A stretch of 33,758 bases of DNA. Source: Dokdonella_A sp051958935. GTDB lineage: Bacteria; Pseudomonadota; Gammaproteobacteria; Xanthomonadales; Rhodanobacteraceae. A program made the translations under genes and the position numbers. The notes beneath the pieces were generated by a model. It saw nothing but the letters and a program-made list of their open reading frames with translations, did not search any database and was not told where the DNA came from. Positions within the stretch are counted from its first letter, which is position 1, and each line of letters opens with the position of its first letter. Where the stretch lies: assembly GCF_051958935.1 (NCBI RefSeq), contig NZ_JBQCFP010000201.1, forward strand, positions 1 through 33,758, given 5' to 3'. Below are positions 1-8,238 of this stretch, in pieces.

Positions 1-710
1 AGCGGGCTCCATTGCAGCGAATGCCACAGCGCGATCTCGGTCACGTAGCTGCGGTAGTCGAGCATGCGGTTGAGTTCCGGGTGGATGTGCGGGACGTGGT
101 AGCCCTCGAGGTAGTTGTCGACGTACACCTTCCAGTCGCAGCCGATCTCGTAGGCGACGCGGCGCTGGAATGCGTAGCCCTCGAGTGCGCGCGCGCCGAC
201 GCGCTCGTCGATGCCGTCGAGCAGCGCGCCGAGCGGTGGAACCTCGCCGAGCGCGACGAACACGAGGCCCTGCCACTGCGCGATGCGCGCTTGCGGCAGG
301 TGCACCGCGCCGATGTCGAAGTGGCGCGCGGCCTCCATCTCGGGCGCGCTCTGCAGGCGGCCGTCCAGCGCGTAGGTCCAGCCGTGGTAGTGGCAGCGCA
401 GCCGCTTCGCGCCGCGGCCGTCGCACAGCGCGAGCGGACCGGCGCGATGGCGGCAGACATGGTGCAGCGCGCGCAGCTCGCCGTCTTCGCTGCGCACGAT
501 CACGAGCGGAACGCCGGCCACTTCGGTGACGACGTGGTCACCGATGCCGGACAAGTGCGCCGCATGCGCGGCCAGCTGCCAGCTGCGGGCGAATACCGCG
601 CGGCGGTCGAGCGCTTGCGCGGCGGCGCCGACGTAGTGGTGGGCCGCTAGCGCCGACGCGGTGGCGAGCGGTTGCGCGGCGAATTCGGGATGCGTGGAAC
701 CGGTGGCCAT
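1..710 (-). CDS. Aromatic ring-hydroxylating (Rieske) oxygenase alpha subunit, 3' end outside window
   Basis: Translating the minus strand from the ATG at 710 gives 236 residues open to the window edge. An N-terminal Rieske domain has Cys86-x-His88 and Cys106-x-x-His109 (CRHRAG and CHYHGW), the [2Fe-2S] ligands. The start of the catalytic domain carries DNYLEGYHVPHIH (198-210), giving the N-x2-E-x2-H-x4-H mononuclear iron signature with His205 and His210. Family members are about 340-400 residues, so roughly 60% is present; the downstream Asp ligand lies outside. It should be a soluble oxygenase using electrons from a separate reductase; the closest general resemblance is to choline-monooxygenase-like and ring-hydroxylating enzymes, and the substrate cannot be told. 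It diverges from the glycosyltransferase gene at 805. The start is the first ATG giving a normal N-terminus; no strong ribosome site is seen. Confidence 0.9.
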   Translation of the reverse strand, partial: MATGSTHPEFAAQPLATASALAAHHYVGAAAQALDRRAVFARSWQLAAHAAHLSGIGDHVVTEVAGVPLVIVRSEDGELRALHHVCRHRAGPLALCDGRGAKRLRCHYHGWTYALDGRLQSAPEMEAARHFDIGAVHLPQARIAQWQGLVFVALGEVPPLGALLDGIDERVGARALEGYAFQRRVAYEIGCDWKVYVDNYLEGYHVPHIHPELNRMLDYRSYVTEIALWHSLQWSP

Positions 711-804
711 CGTGCGCTTCCGTTGCCTCGAGGCCAGTATCCGGGCACGCAGGCCGCGCGCGCAACGCCCGGTCCGCGACAGCCGAACTGATACGATAGC
801 CCGC

Positions 805-2538
805 ATGACCCCGTCGATTCCGCTGACGGCGCGCGAGCGCCGCGAATTCTGGCTGTTCATGCTGTTCGCGCTCGTCGTGCTCGGTGCCGGCATCGGCCTG
901 CGCGACCCATGGCCGGCCGACGAGCCGCGCTTCGCGCTCGTCGCGAGGCAGATGGTCGAGTCGGGCGACTGGCTGTTCCCGCATCGCGGCCGCGAACTGT
1001 ATTCGGACAAGCCGCCGATGCTGTTCTGGCTGCAGGCATCGGCCTACGAGCTGCTGCGCAGCTGGCGCGTGGCCTTCCTGCTGCCATCGCTGCTCGCGGG
1101 CCTGCTCACGCTCGGCCTCGTCTGGGATCTCGGCCGGCGCCTGTGGAATCCGCGCGCGGGCCTGTACGCCGCGATCGGCGTGCTGTTCGCGTTCCAGTTC
1201 ACCTTCCAGGTCAAGCGCGCACAGATCGATCCGCTCGTGATGGGCTGGATCACGCTCGCGAACTGGGGATTGCTGCTGCACTTCCTGCGTGGCCCGAACT
1301 GGCGAGCGTACTGGCTGGGCTGCTTCGCGGCGGGCCTCGGCGTGATCACCAAGGGCGTCGGCGTGCTCGCCCTCCTGATGTTCGCGCCGTACCTGTTCGC
1401 GCGATGGCGCGGCTGGGATGGCGTCGTGCGCACGTCCGGCGCGGGCCTGCGCTGGTGCGGTGGCGTGCTCGCATTCCTCGCGCCGATCCTCGCCTGGGGA
1501 GGCAGCGTGCTGCTCGTCGCCCGATCGAGTGCGACGCCCGAGTACGCCGCGTACGTCAATGACCTGTTCTTCCACCAGACGGCGGGCCGCTATGCCGGCT
1601 CGTGGTCGCATCCGCAACCGTTCTGGTACTACCTGCCCGTGGTGACGTTGCAATGGCTGCCGTTGTCGCTCGCCTACATCGGTGCCGCGCCGCGCTGGGT
1701 GGCCGACCTGCGCGCGCGCGACGCGCGCGTGCTGCTGCCACTCGGCTGGGCGCTGCTGATCGTGCTGTTCTTCAGCATCCCGACCGGCAAGCGAGAGGTG
1801 TACGTGATGCCGGTGCTGCCGATGGTCGCGCTCGCGCTCGCACCGCACCTCGAATCGATCGTCGCCTCGCGCTGGCTGCGCGTGACCGCGTTCGTCTTCG
1901 CCCTTGTCGCCGGCCTGGCCTTGGTCGGCGCCGGTGCCTGGGCCCTGCTCGGACATTCGCCGGCGGCGGGGGATTTCCTGCGGCGACGCGAACTCGAGGA
2001 CCTCGGCCACGCCGTCTGGGGCATGTTCGTCGCGATCGGCGCGGTGTTCCTGCTTGCCTGCGCGCGGCTGCGCGCACGGCGCGGCGTGCACGCGCTGCTC
2101 GCGGGTATCGCCGGCCTCTGGATCGCATGGGGCGCATGCGCGTACCCGCTGCTCAACGATTCGAGTTCGGCCGCGGGCGTGATGCGCCGCGCGCGCGAAA
2201 TGGCCGGCGCCGACGTCGAAATCGGCCTGGTCGCGTGGAAGGAACAGAACTTGCTGATGGCGGTGGGCCCGGTGCGCGATTTCGGCTTCCGCGCGCCGCG
2301 CGACCGCCAGTTCGTCGAAGCGGCACGCTGGCTCGCCGAAGCGCCCGCACAGCGGCGGATCTTCATCCTCGACCAGGCGATGGACGCCGCAGGTGCCTGC
2401 GTCGATCGCGCGAAGGCGCGGCGCGTCGGCCAGGCGAACCGCCGTGAATGGTTCCTGCTCGACGAGCAGGCGATCGTCCCCGGCTGCATGCCTTCGCCAC
2501 CGGCGTCGGCGGACGACGCCGACGACGCGGATCCATGA
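805..2538 (+). CDS. ArnT/PMT-family membrane glycosyltransferase (GT-C fold)
   Basis: A 577-residue polytopic inner-membrane protein. After a short basic N-terminus and a first membrane span (about 14-32) comes DPWPADEPRF, the acidic DE motif (Asp39-Glu40) of GT-C enzymes that use polyprenyl-phosphate sugars, then the typical phrase ending in YSDKPPMLFW and about ten more hydrophobic segments. PTGKREVYVMPVLP in the middle is also typical of ArnT-like proteins. The family transfers sugars such as 4-amino-4-deoxy-L-arabinose from undecaprenyl phosphate to lipid A or other envelope acceptors at the periplasmic face; donor and acceptor here are unknown and no arn genes are nearby. I chose the ATG at 805 rather than in-frame codons back to 661, because the extension is basic, unlike the family, and overlaps the divergent oxygenase. 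A -10-like TACGAT sits at 792-797, so the transcript may be nearly leaderless. Confidence 0.85.
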   Translation: MTPSIPLTARERREFWLFMLFALVVLGAGIGLRDPWPADEPRFALVARQMVESGDWLFPHRGRELYSDKPPMLFWLQASAYELLRSWRVAFLLPSLLAGLLTLGLVWDLGRRLWNPRAGLYAAIGVLFAFQFTFQVKRAQIDPLVMGWITLANWGLLLHFLRGPNWRAYWLGCFAAGLGVITKGVGVLALLMFAPYLFARWRGWDGVVRTSGAGLRWCGGVLAFLAPILAWGGSVLLVARSSATPEYAAYVNDLFFHQTAGRYAGSWSHPQPFWYYLPVVTLQWLPLSLAYIGAAPRWVADLRARDARVLLPLGWALLIVLFFSIPTGKREVYVMPVLPMVALALAPHLESIVASRWLRVTAFVFALVAGLALVGAGAWALLGHSPAAGDFLRRRELEDLGHAVWGMFVAIGAVFLLACARLRARRGVHALLAGIAGLWIAWGACAYPLLNDSSSAAGVMRRAREMAGADVEIGLVAWKEQNLLMAVGPVRDFGFRAPRDRQFVEAARWLAEAPAQRRIFILDQAMDAAGACVDRAKARRVGQANRREWFLLDEQAIVPGCMPSPPASADDADDADP

Positions 2539-2586
2539 TGCGCATCCGCGCATGCATGGTGCTTGGCGCGAAGGCGACGGTTTTCG

Positions 2587-5007
2587 ATGACGACGATGTA
2601 TCGCTTCGATGACTTCGAATTGAACCCGGCCACGCGCGAACTGCGCAGGGACGGACGCCTGCTGCCGTTGCCCGCTCGCGCCTTCGATTGCCTTGCGTAC
2701 CTCATCGAACATCGCGAACGCGCGGTCGGTCGCGACGAACTCATCGCCGCGGTATGGGGCAGGGTGGAGATCAGCGATGCGCTGCTCGGCCACACGATCG
2801 TGCGCATCCGCCGCAGCCTCGGCGACACCGGCAACGAACAACGCACGATCCGCACGGTGCCGCGTTTCGGCTATCGCTGGGCGTTGCCGCTCGAGGTCGT
2901 GCCGGGCGAGCCGGCGCCGGCCATGCCCGAACCCGCGATCGAGCCGTCGTTCGAGGATGCGGCGGTCGATGCGCCCGCACAGCCCGTCGACGCGATCGAC
3001 GATGCGCAACCGCGCGCTTCATCGCCGGCGCGATCGCGACGCGTGATCGTGGCGATCGCATTCGCCGCGGTCGTGCTCGGCATGCTCGGCTACGCCGCAT
3101 GGCAACGCGCCACGCGCGTCGTGCTCGTACCTTCGTCGAAGCCGGTCGTGCCGGCGGTCGCCGCTGCGGACGGCGATGCAGCGATCGCCGTGGCCGCGCT
3201 CGTGCTGCCGGCCGATGTCGACGCGCCGGAGGAATGGCGCTGGCTGCGCCTGGGGCTCATGGACCTCGTCGCCAACCGCCTGCGGGCCGGCACCTTGCCG
3301 ACCGCGCCGAGCGAGAGCGTGGTGAGCCTGCTGCGCCAGCGGGGCGGCGCCGACACGGCCGACCTGCTGCACGATCCCGCGCTCGCGCAGGCCGCCGCGA
3401 TGCGCGTGCTGCCGCACGTCGGATTCGTCGACGGGCGCTGGCGCGTGCGCCTAGAGGCGTTCGGCACGCAGCGTTCGCTGGACGCCGAGGCCGAAGCCGG
3501 CGATGCGATCGTGGCCGCACGCGACGCGGCCGACGCGTTGCTGCGCAAGCTCGGCAAGCAGCCACGTGCGGCATCGCCGGGCGATGCCTCGCCTGAACTC
3601 GAGGAACTCCTGCAACGCAGCGGTGCGGCGATGCTCGCCGACCAGCTCGACCAGGCGCGCGTATTGCTCGAGGCGGCGTCGCCGGCGCTCAAGGCGTCGC
3701 CGCGCGTCGAGCATCGGATGGCGCAGATCGAACTGCGCAGCGGCGACTACGATGCCGCCGAGACGCGCATGCATGCACTCGTCGATCGCCTGCCGCCGGG
3801 GCGCGACGATGCCCTGCGTGCGCGCGCGATGCTCACGCTCGCCGCGGCGCAGGTGCGGCGCAACCACACCGAACTCGCGACCGACCTCTACGACGACGCG
3901 ATCGCACTGCGCACAGGCGCGGGCGATCACGAAGTACTCGGCGTCGCGCGCCTCGGCCGTGGCGCGTTGCTCGCGAAGCAGGGACGCTACGCCGAGGCGA
4001 CCGCACAGCTGTCGCAGGCACGCACGGACCTCGCCACCGTCGGCGACGGCCTCGGTGTCGCCAGCGTCGACGTCAACCTCGGCGAGTTCCAGCGCATGCG
4101 ACACCGGCCGGCCGAAGCGCTCGGCGTGCTCGAGAGCGCCGTGCGCCAGTTCGAACGCCTCGGCGCGAGGGAAGGCCTCGCGTACGCGCTCGCACAGCAG
4201 GTGCTCGCCGAGAGCGAACTACTCGACGTCGATGCCGCCTTCGCGACGAGCGAGCGCGCGTGGCCGCCCGAGGCGAACACGAACAATCGGCGTATGCGTT
4301 GGGAACTCACGCGCGTGCGCGCGCTCGCGCTGGTCGGTGTCGGGCGCGTCGCCGAGGCGCAGGCACTGCTCGCGCAGATCGACCGGGACGCCGACGCCCA
4401 GCGCGACGCAGTGACCCGTGCGCAAGCGGCGCTGCTCGCCGCGGTGATCGCCGATCGCGGCGGCGATACCGCCCTGGCGGATTCACGGCTCGAACGGGCG
4501 CGCGTGCCGGCGCTGCGCGCCGCCGCCCCCGCTGACTGGACGCGCGCGCTCGTGTTGCATGCGCGCGTGCAGCGCGAGCGCGGCGACCTCGCTGCAGCGG
4601 CGGCGACCACCGAGGCATTGCAGGCCGATGCGGGCGGCGACGACTGGCGCCGGCTGCAGGCGGCGCTCGCGGCGGCGGGGCAAGCCTGGGCCGAACACCG
4701 CCGCGAAACCGCGCTCGAGCGCTTCGCGCAGGCGATGCAGTCGGCGGAGGCCCTCGGCGTGCCGGAGGACCTGGTCGCGGTCGGCGCTCCGTACCTTTCC
4801 GCGCTCGTCGATGCAAGCCAGCTCGATGCCGCGCGCGTGGTCAGCGGACGCATCGCCGTCTGGGCCGATCGCGATGTACGCGCGGCCGGCGCGCAGGCTC
4901 GCCTGTTCCGTGCGCTCGGCCAGGATGACGCCGCGCGCGTGGCGGCCGACAACGAGGCACGCCTGCTCGCCGGCTATGCCGGCCTCGCCGCGAACCGTTC
5001 GCGCTGA
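2587..5007 (+). CDS. CadC-like transmembrane transcriptional regulator with periplasmic TPR region
   Basis: An 806-residue one-component regulator. Residues 4-100 form an OmpR/CadC-type winged helix-turn-helix (starts YRFDDFELNPATRELRRDG, ends RTIRTVPRFGYRWALP). A Pro/Ala-rich linker leads to one membrane span (about 153-173). The remaining 630 residues are alpha-helical, Ala/Arg/Leu-rich TPR-like repeats predicted to be periplasmic. Such proteins bind DNA directly from the membrane and sense an external or envelope signal; the ligand is unknown. The start at 2587 is preceded by GAAGGCGA at a good distance; the in-frame ATG at 2563 would put basic residues before the DNA-binding domain. It lies 48 bp after the glycosyltransferase and could be cotranscribed. 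The three phased direct repeats at 5166-5219 downstream are possible targets, but that is inference only. Confidence 0.88.
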   Translation: MTTMYRFDDFELNPATRELRRDGRLLPLPARAFDCLAYLIEHRERAVGRDELIAAVWGRVEISDALLGHTIVRIRRSLGDTGNEQRTIRTVPRFGYRWALPLEVVPGEPAPAMPEPAIEPSFEDAAVDAPAQPVDAIDDAQPRASSPARSRRVIVAIAFAAVVLGMLGYAAWQRATRVVLVPSSKPVVPAVAAADGDAAIAVAALVLPADVDAPEEWRWLRLGLMDLVANRLRAGTLPTAPSESVVSLLRQRGGADTADLLHDPALAQAAAMRVLPHVGFVDGRWRVRLEAFGTQRSLDAEAEAGDAIVAARDAADALLRKLGKQPRAASPGDASPELEELLQRSGAAMLADQLDQARVLLEAASPALKASPRVEHRMAQIELRSGDYDAAETRMHALVDRLPPGRDDALRARAMLTLAAAQVRRNHTELATDLYDDAIALRTGAGDHEVLGVARLGRGALLAKQGRYAEATAQLSQARTDLATVGDGLGVASVDVNLGEFQRMRHRPAEALGVLESAVRQFERLGAREGLAYALAQQVLAESELLDVDAAFATSERAWPPEANTNNRRMRWELTRVRALALVGVGRVAEAQALLAQIDRDADAQRDAVTRAQAALLAAVIADRGGDTALADSRLERARVPALRAAAPADWTRALVLHARVQRERGDLAAAAATTEALQADAGGDDWRRLQAALAAAGQAWAEHRRETALERFAQAMQSAEALGVPEDLVAVGAPYLSALVDASQLDAARVVSGRIAVWADRDVRAAGAQARLFRALGQDDAARVAADNEARLLAGYAGLAANRSR

Positions 5008-5340
5008 ACCAGTCGCGTGCGCGACGCATGCAAACGCGTGTGCCCGGCTCGAGCAGGAGCCGCGCCGCGTCTGCGACCGCTGTGCTCCGGCGAACGAAGC
5101 GCCCTCGTCGTGGACCGGGCGTCTTCGAGCGCCTTGAATGCAACGCCTTGTTTTCACGGTGTTTGCATCGATCGCGACACGCAGTACATCGATCGCGCAT
5201 CATTGCTGCATCGATGCGACATGTGCCGGTGCGGGCGTCGGGCGAGGATCGCCGGGTCTCCCGTCGCCCCGGCGTCGGGGCCGCGCGCAACGCTCGTCGG
5301 CGTCGGCGCGTCCACCCTTCACCCTGTCGAGGAATACCGA
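5008..5340 (+). other. Intergenic region with phased direct repeats, upstream of the propeller gene
   Basis: This stretch of 333 bases stays open in frame with the downstream gene back to 5017, but the translation is Arg/Cys-rich, lacks a ribosome site at its start and precedes a textbook signal peptide at 5341, so I treat it as non-coding leader or promoter DNA. It contains the three CATCGAT repeats listed separately and a ribosome site (GAGGAA) just before 5341. No convincing terminator for the regulator gene was seen. Confidence 0.6.
5166..5219 (+). promoter_or_regulatory. Three helically phased direct repeats (putative operator)
   Basis: CATCGATCGCG occurs at 5166-5176 and identically at 5187-5197, and CATCGATGCGA follows at 5209-5219. 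Repeat starts are 21 and 22 bp apart, two helical turns, so a protein could contact all copies on one face. They sit about 120-175 bp ahead of the propeller gene start and just after a CadC-like regulator gene. OmpR/CadC-type winged-helix proteins commonly bind direct repeats, which makes this a candidate binding site; no regulator has been shown. Confidence 0.4.
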
Positions 5341-7317
5341 ATGAAGTGGTTGCGCACCGTGGTTTCGTTGTGCTTCGGCGTGTCGATCGTGGCCGGAACG
5401 GCTGCTGCGCAGACGCTGCACCCGGTCGATGCGGGTGGCGGCGCGCTGTCGACGCCGGCCGTCCATGGCCAGTACCTGTACGTCGGCACCGGTGCGACCG
5501 TGAACGCCTGGGACATGAGCGACCCGACCCACCCCGTGTATGCCGGTCGCACCGGCGCGAGCCCCGCGCCCGGACCGATCAGCAGCCTCGCGGTCGTCGG
5601 CGACTACCTCTATGCGGCTTGGAGCTCGATGGGGATCAGCGCGGGCATCACGATCTATTCGCTCGCCGATCCCGCGCATCCGCTCGGCGTCGCCGAGTAC
5701 GACGACTATGTCGATTCGGAATTCTTCGGCCCGGTCGGGATCGTCGCGTCTGGCAACCACATCTACCTGGGCGACGCGCAGAACGGCCTCTTCGTGCTCG
5801 ACACGAGCAACCCGACCACGCCGAGCGTGATCGGCCAGACGTCGGACATCTATGCGTTCGACGCGATGGCGATCAACGGCACGCAACTGCTCACGAGCGG
5901 CAGCAGCTTCCTCGGCGATCGCCTCGTCTACGCGGTCGACGTATCCGATCCGACCTCGCCGACGGTCGAAGGCAACGCGATGCTGGACGGCGGTTCGGTG
6001 CTGCGCGCCGTGCTCACCGACGGCTATGCGATCGGCGTCGGCAACGACCTGCTCGTCTACGACACCCATGACGGCGCCAACATCACCCAGGTGTATGCGA
6101 CGGCGATCGATCAGGCGACCGGTGCGATCCGGCTCGGCGACGTGCTCTACCTCGTCGGCGACAGCGGTATCCAGGTGTGGGATTTCGGCACGCCGACGGC
6201 GCCCTCGCTGATCCGCACGGTGCCCGCGCCGACGTTCGCGCCGGACCAGGCCGCGGTGACGCCGTTCGGCCCGCTCGTGCTCACCCACACCGATCGCGCC
6301 GTGCTGCTCGGCACCGCCGATCCGCTGCAACCGACGCTCGCGGCGCAGTTCAGCGTGCCGGTCGGCGTCTCAGTGCACGCGGCCGCTTTCGACGGCGCGC
6401 ACGCTTACTTCGCCGAGGAAGGTTACGGACTCGGCGTCGCCGATGGGGCCACGCTGGCCCCGCTCGGCCGCTACGACGCCGACCTGCCGCCGTACCTCGC
6501 CGCACGCGACATGGAGGACATCTCGGTCGACGGCGGTCGCGCCTATCTCGCCGCGTGGGGCTACGGCGTGCTGATCGCCGACGTCGCCGATCCGGCGGCG
6601 CCGGTCGAACTGGGTCGCTTCGAGTTCCCATTCGCCAGCGCGATCGAAGCGCACGGAGACCGCGTGTACGTCGCGAGCACGACCAATGGCGGCATCTTCA
6701 AGGTGCTCGACGTCAGCAATCCCGCGTCGCCGCAGGAACTGGGTGCGATCCTCTCCAGCCAGACCTACGACCTCACCGTGCGCGGCAACTACGCGTTCCT
6801 CGTCGACGGCGCCAACTTCGGTGACGGCGGCCTGCGCATCGTCGACGTCTCCAACCCGACCGCGCCGGCCGTGGTCGGCCAGGAACAGAGCTGCCCCTTC
6901 GCGAACGGCATCTTCGTCAGCGAGGACGGCAACACCGCGTACGTCGCGTGCAGTTCCGACACCACCTTCGCCAACGCGCTGCAGGTGATCGACACGAGCA
7001 ACAAGGCGCAGCCGCTGCTGCTCGGCAGCCTGGCGCTGCCGGGCCTGCCGCCGAACCTCACCGATTACAACGACGCACATTCGGTCGTCGTGGTCGGCGA
7101 CACGGCGTACGTCGGCAATGAATTCGGCCTCGACGAAGTCGACGTGAGCAACCCGGCCGCACCGACCTGGAGTGCGCGCCACGACACCGGCTATACCGTG
7201 CGCAAGGTCGAACGTGCGCCCGACGGCAGGGTGTTCGCCTTCACGTCGATCGGCGGCGTCTTCGTGTACGCGCCGCCGGTGGGCGATGCGATCTTCGCCG
7301 ACGGTTTCGACGGCTAG
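5341..7317 (+). CDS. Secreted LVIVD-repeat beta-propeller protein with C-terminal GFDG tail
   Basis: A 658-residue protein with a Sec signal peptide (MKWLRTVVSLCFGVSIVAGTAAAQ, cleavage after about residue 23). The rest is a string of propeller blades with the LVIVD-type phrase, seen as NAWDMSDPTHPVYAG, FVLDTSNPTTPSVIG, YAVDVSDPTSPTVEG, LIADVADPAAPVELG, KVLDVSNPASPQELG, RIVDVSNPTAPAVVG, QVIDTSNKAQPLLLG and DEVDVSNPAAPTWSA. Members are extracellular or surface proteins of unknown role. The C-terminus DAIFADGFDG resembles the short FADGFE/GFD tails I associate with many secreted proteins of Rhodanobacteraceae, possibly a sorting or processing tail (from memory, unverified). The start is fixed by GAGGAA upstream and by the signal peptide. 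A strong hairpin follows at 7333-7361. No catalytic motif was recognised. Confidence 0.85.
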   Translation: MKWLRTVVSLCFGVSIVAGTAAAQTLHPVDAGGGALSTPAVHGQYLYVGTGATVNAWDMSDPTHPVYAGRTGASPAPGPISSLAVVGDYLYAAWSSMGISAGITIYSLADPAHPLGVAEYDDYVDSEFFGPVGIVASGNHIYLGDAQNGLFVLDTSNPTTPSVIGQTSDIYAFDAMAINGTQLLTSGSSFLGDRLVYAVDVSDPTSPTVEGNAMLDGGSVLRAVLTDGYAIGVGNDLLVYDTHDGANITQVYATAIDQATGAIRLGDVLYLVGDSGIQVWDFGTPTAPSLIRTVPAPTFAPDQAAVTPFGPLVLTHTDRAVLLGTADPLQPTLAAQFSVPVGVSVHAAAFDGAHAYFAEEGYGLGVADGATLAPLGRYDADLPPYLAARDMEDISVDGGRAYLAAWGYGVLIADVADPAAPVELGRFEFPFASAIEAHGDRVYVASTTNGGIFKVLDVSNPASPQELGAILSSQTYDLTVRGNYAFLVDGANFGDGGLRIVDVSNPTAPAVVGQEQSCPFANGIFVSEDGNTAYVACSSDTTFANALQVIDTSNKAQPLLLGSLALPGLPPNLTDYNDAHSVVVVGDTAYVGNEFGLDEVDVSNPAAPTWSARHDTGYTVRKVERAPDGRVFAFTSIGGVFVYAPPVGDAIFADGFDG

Positions 7318-7332
7318 CGATTCCTCGCCAGT

Positions 7333-7361
7333 GCGGATCCGGCACGCAGCGCCGGATCCGC
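7333..7361 (+). terminator. Terminator-like hairpin with GGATCC core
   Basis: A perfect 11-bp stem (7333-7343 with 7351-7361, GCGGATCCGGC and its complement) closes a 7-nt loop, starting 16 bases after the propeller stop codon. No T-tract follows, so it may act as an RNA 3' end stabiliser or weak terminator. It lies between convergent genes and could serve both. Confidence 0.6.
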
Positions 7362-7440
7362 TGAACCTGCAGTGCAGGGCGGATCACGGCGCGCCGGATA
7401 CGCCGCTGCTGCGACGCGATCCGCGCGCGCCCGCAAGGCC

Positions 7441-7827
7441 TCAGAAGAACTCCTCCATCCAGCGCACGAATGCTTCGCGCTTGCGCCGCGAGATGCGCCG
7501 GAACGCGACCAGCAGCCGATCCTCGAATTCGTCCGCGGCGAGCTCCCCGATTTCGATCGCCGGCGGCTCTGCCACCCCTTGCACGGCCGCTCCCCGGCCC
7601 GTGGCGAGCCATTCGAACGACACGCCACAGACGGTGGCGATACGCTCCAGATGCTCGGCCGTCGGCGAGGTGCCACTCGGCAACTCCCATTGCGCCACCG
7701 CGCTCGCGCCGACGCCGATCGTCTCGGCGAGCTTGGCTTGCGTGAGTCGTGCCAGGCGACGGGCATGCCTGATCCGATTCGGGCGCGGTCCCGTAAACGC
7801 GTGCTCCCGTATGTCGCGTTCCTTCAC
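7441..7827 (-). CDS. XRE-family helix-turn-helix transcriptional regulator
   Basis: A 128-residue cytoplasmic protein. Residues about 16-75 form a Cro/C1-type HTH: RIRHARRLARLTQAKLAETI, then GVGASAVAQWE (recognition helix region), then PTAEHLERIATVCGVSFEWLATG, the usual last helices with the FEWLATG ending. The C-terminal 50 residues are acidic then basic (EIGELAADEFEDRLLVAFRR...KREAFVRWMEEFF), probably a dimerisation tail. The ATG is preceded by GAAGGA. It is transcribed away from the secreted-protein gene at 8239 across a 411-bp, less GC-rich region, so it may control itself and that neighbour; that is inferred from arrangement. No phage or toxin partner is adjacent. Confidence 0.88.
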   Translation of the reverse strand: MKERDIREHAFTGPRPNRIRHARRLARLTQAKLAETIGVGASAVAQWELPSGTSPTAEHLERIATVCGVSFEWLATGRGAAVQGVAEPPAIEIGELAADEFEDRLLVAFRRISRRKREAFVRWMEEFF

Positions 7828-8238
7828 TTCGGCGTCCCTCAGCGATGCTGCTTGTTTAGTGATTTTGAGCGTATTTCCTCAGGCGGCCTTCCTGCAGGCG
7901 AAAAATGCGAGGGGATATTCGGCGCTTCCACCACGAAGCCCAGCAAAACTGTATTGCAGCGAGGGAATTTCCACCTTGTGACACCTCGACGATCCGAAGA
8001 AAGATTGCCCAACGCGTTCAAGTTTATACCTATACACGCAGGGCCCGCGTCACCGAGGTCGCTCGCACGAACCCAGGACCGCAAGCATTGCAACGGGATC
8101 CCCGCCACCCTCTGAATGGCCGGGAATACCCCACGAACCGATGGACGCCGCCCCCGCGGCGACCAGGACGCGATCCGCGATCGCAAGGAAGACGGTGCGC
8201 CGCACCGTTTCGGATGTCGTAGCTACGGGAGAAATGCG
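7828..8238. promoter_or_regulatory. Divergent intergenic region between XRE regulator and secreted protein
   Basis: This gap is visibly richer in A+T than its flanks (for example around 7855-7875 and 8018-8036). It includes an AT-rich TTTATACCTATACA stretch at 8023-8036 that could supply a -10 element for the rightward gene. GCGAGGGGATATTC (7909) and GCGAGGGAATTTCC (7958) are similar and 49 bp apart, possible but unproven operator halves. A rightward in-frame extension back to 8116 has no ribosome site and was not accepted as coding. Confidence 0.4.
8192..8208 (+). other. Small perfect palindrome in the 5' leader of the secreted-protein gene
   Basis: ACGGTGCG-C-CGCACCGT forms a short stem of 6 bp or more with a small loop, 30 bases before the start codon at 8239. 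It could be an RNA hairpin affecting translation or a protein-binding palindrome. No known riboswitch was recognised. Confidence 0.35.

Noticed and set aside
661..804. N-terminal extension of the glycosyltransferase
   Set aside because: Overlaps the start of the divergent oxygenase gene and lacks resemblance to the family; a -10-like element sits inside.
538..3009. Very long minus-strand open frame (about 820 codons) opposite the glycosyltransferase and regulator genes
   Set aside because: Its translation is Arg/Ala/His/Gln-rich without any domain, and the plus-strand genes are clearly real. Long antisense frames are expected at this GC content.
5012..5025. GTCGCG-TG-CGCGAC as a terminator after the regulator gene
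   Set aside because: The 2-nt loop would force the stem open to 5 bp or fewer, and there is no T-tract; such palindromes are common by chance at this GC content.
5017..5340. N-terminal extension of the propeller protein
   Set aside because: No ribosome site at 5017, odd composition, and a signal peptide with GAGGAA starts at 5341.
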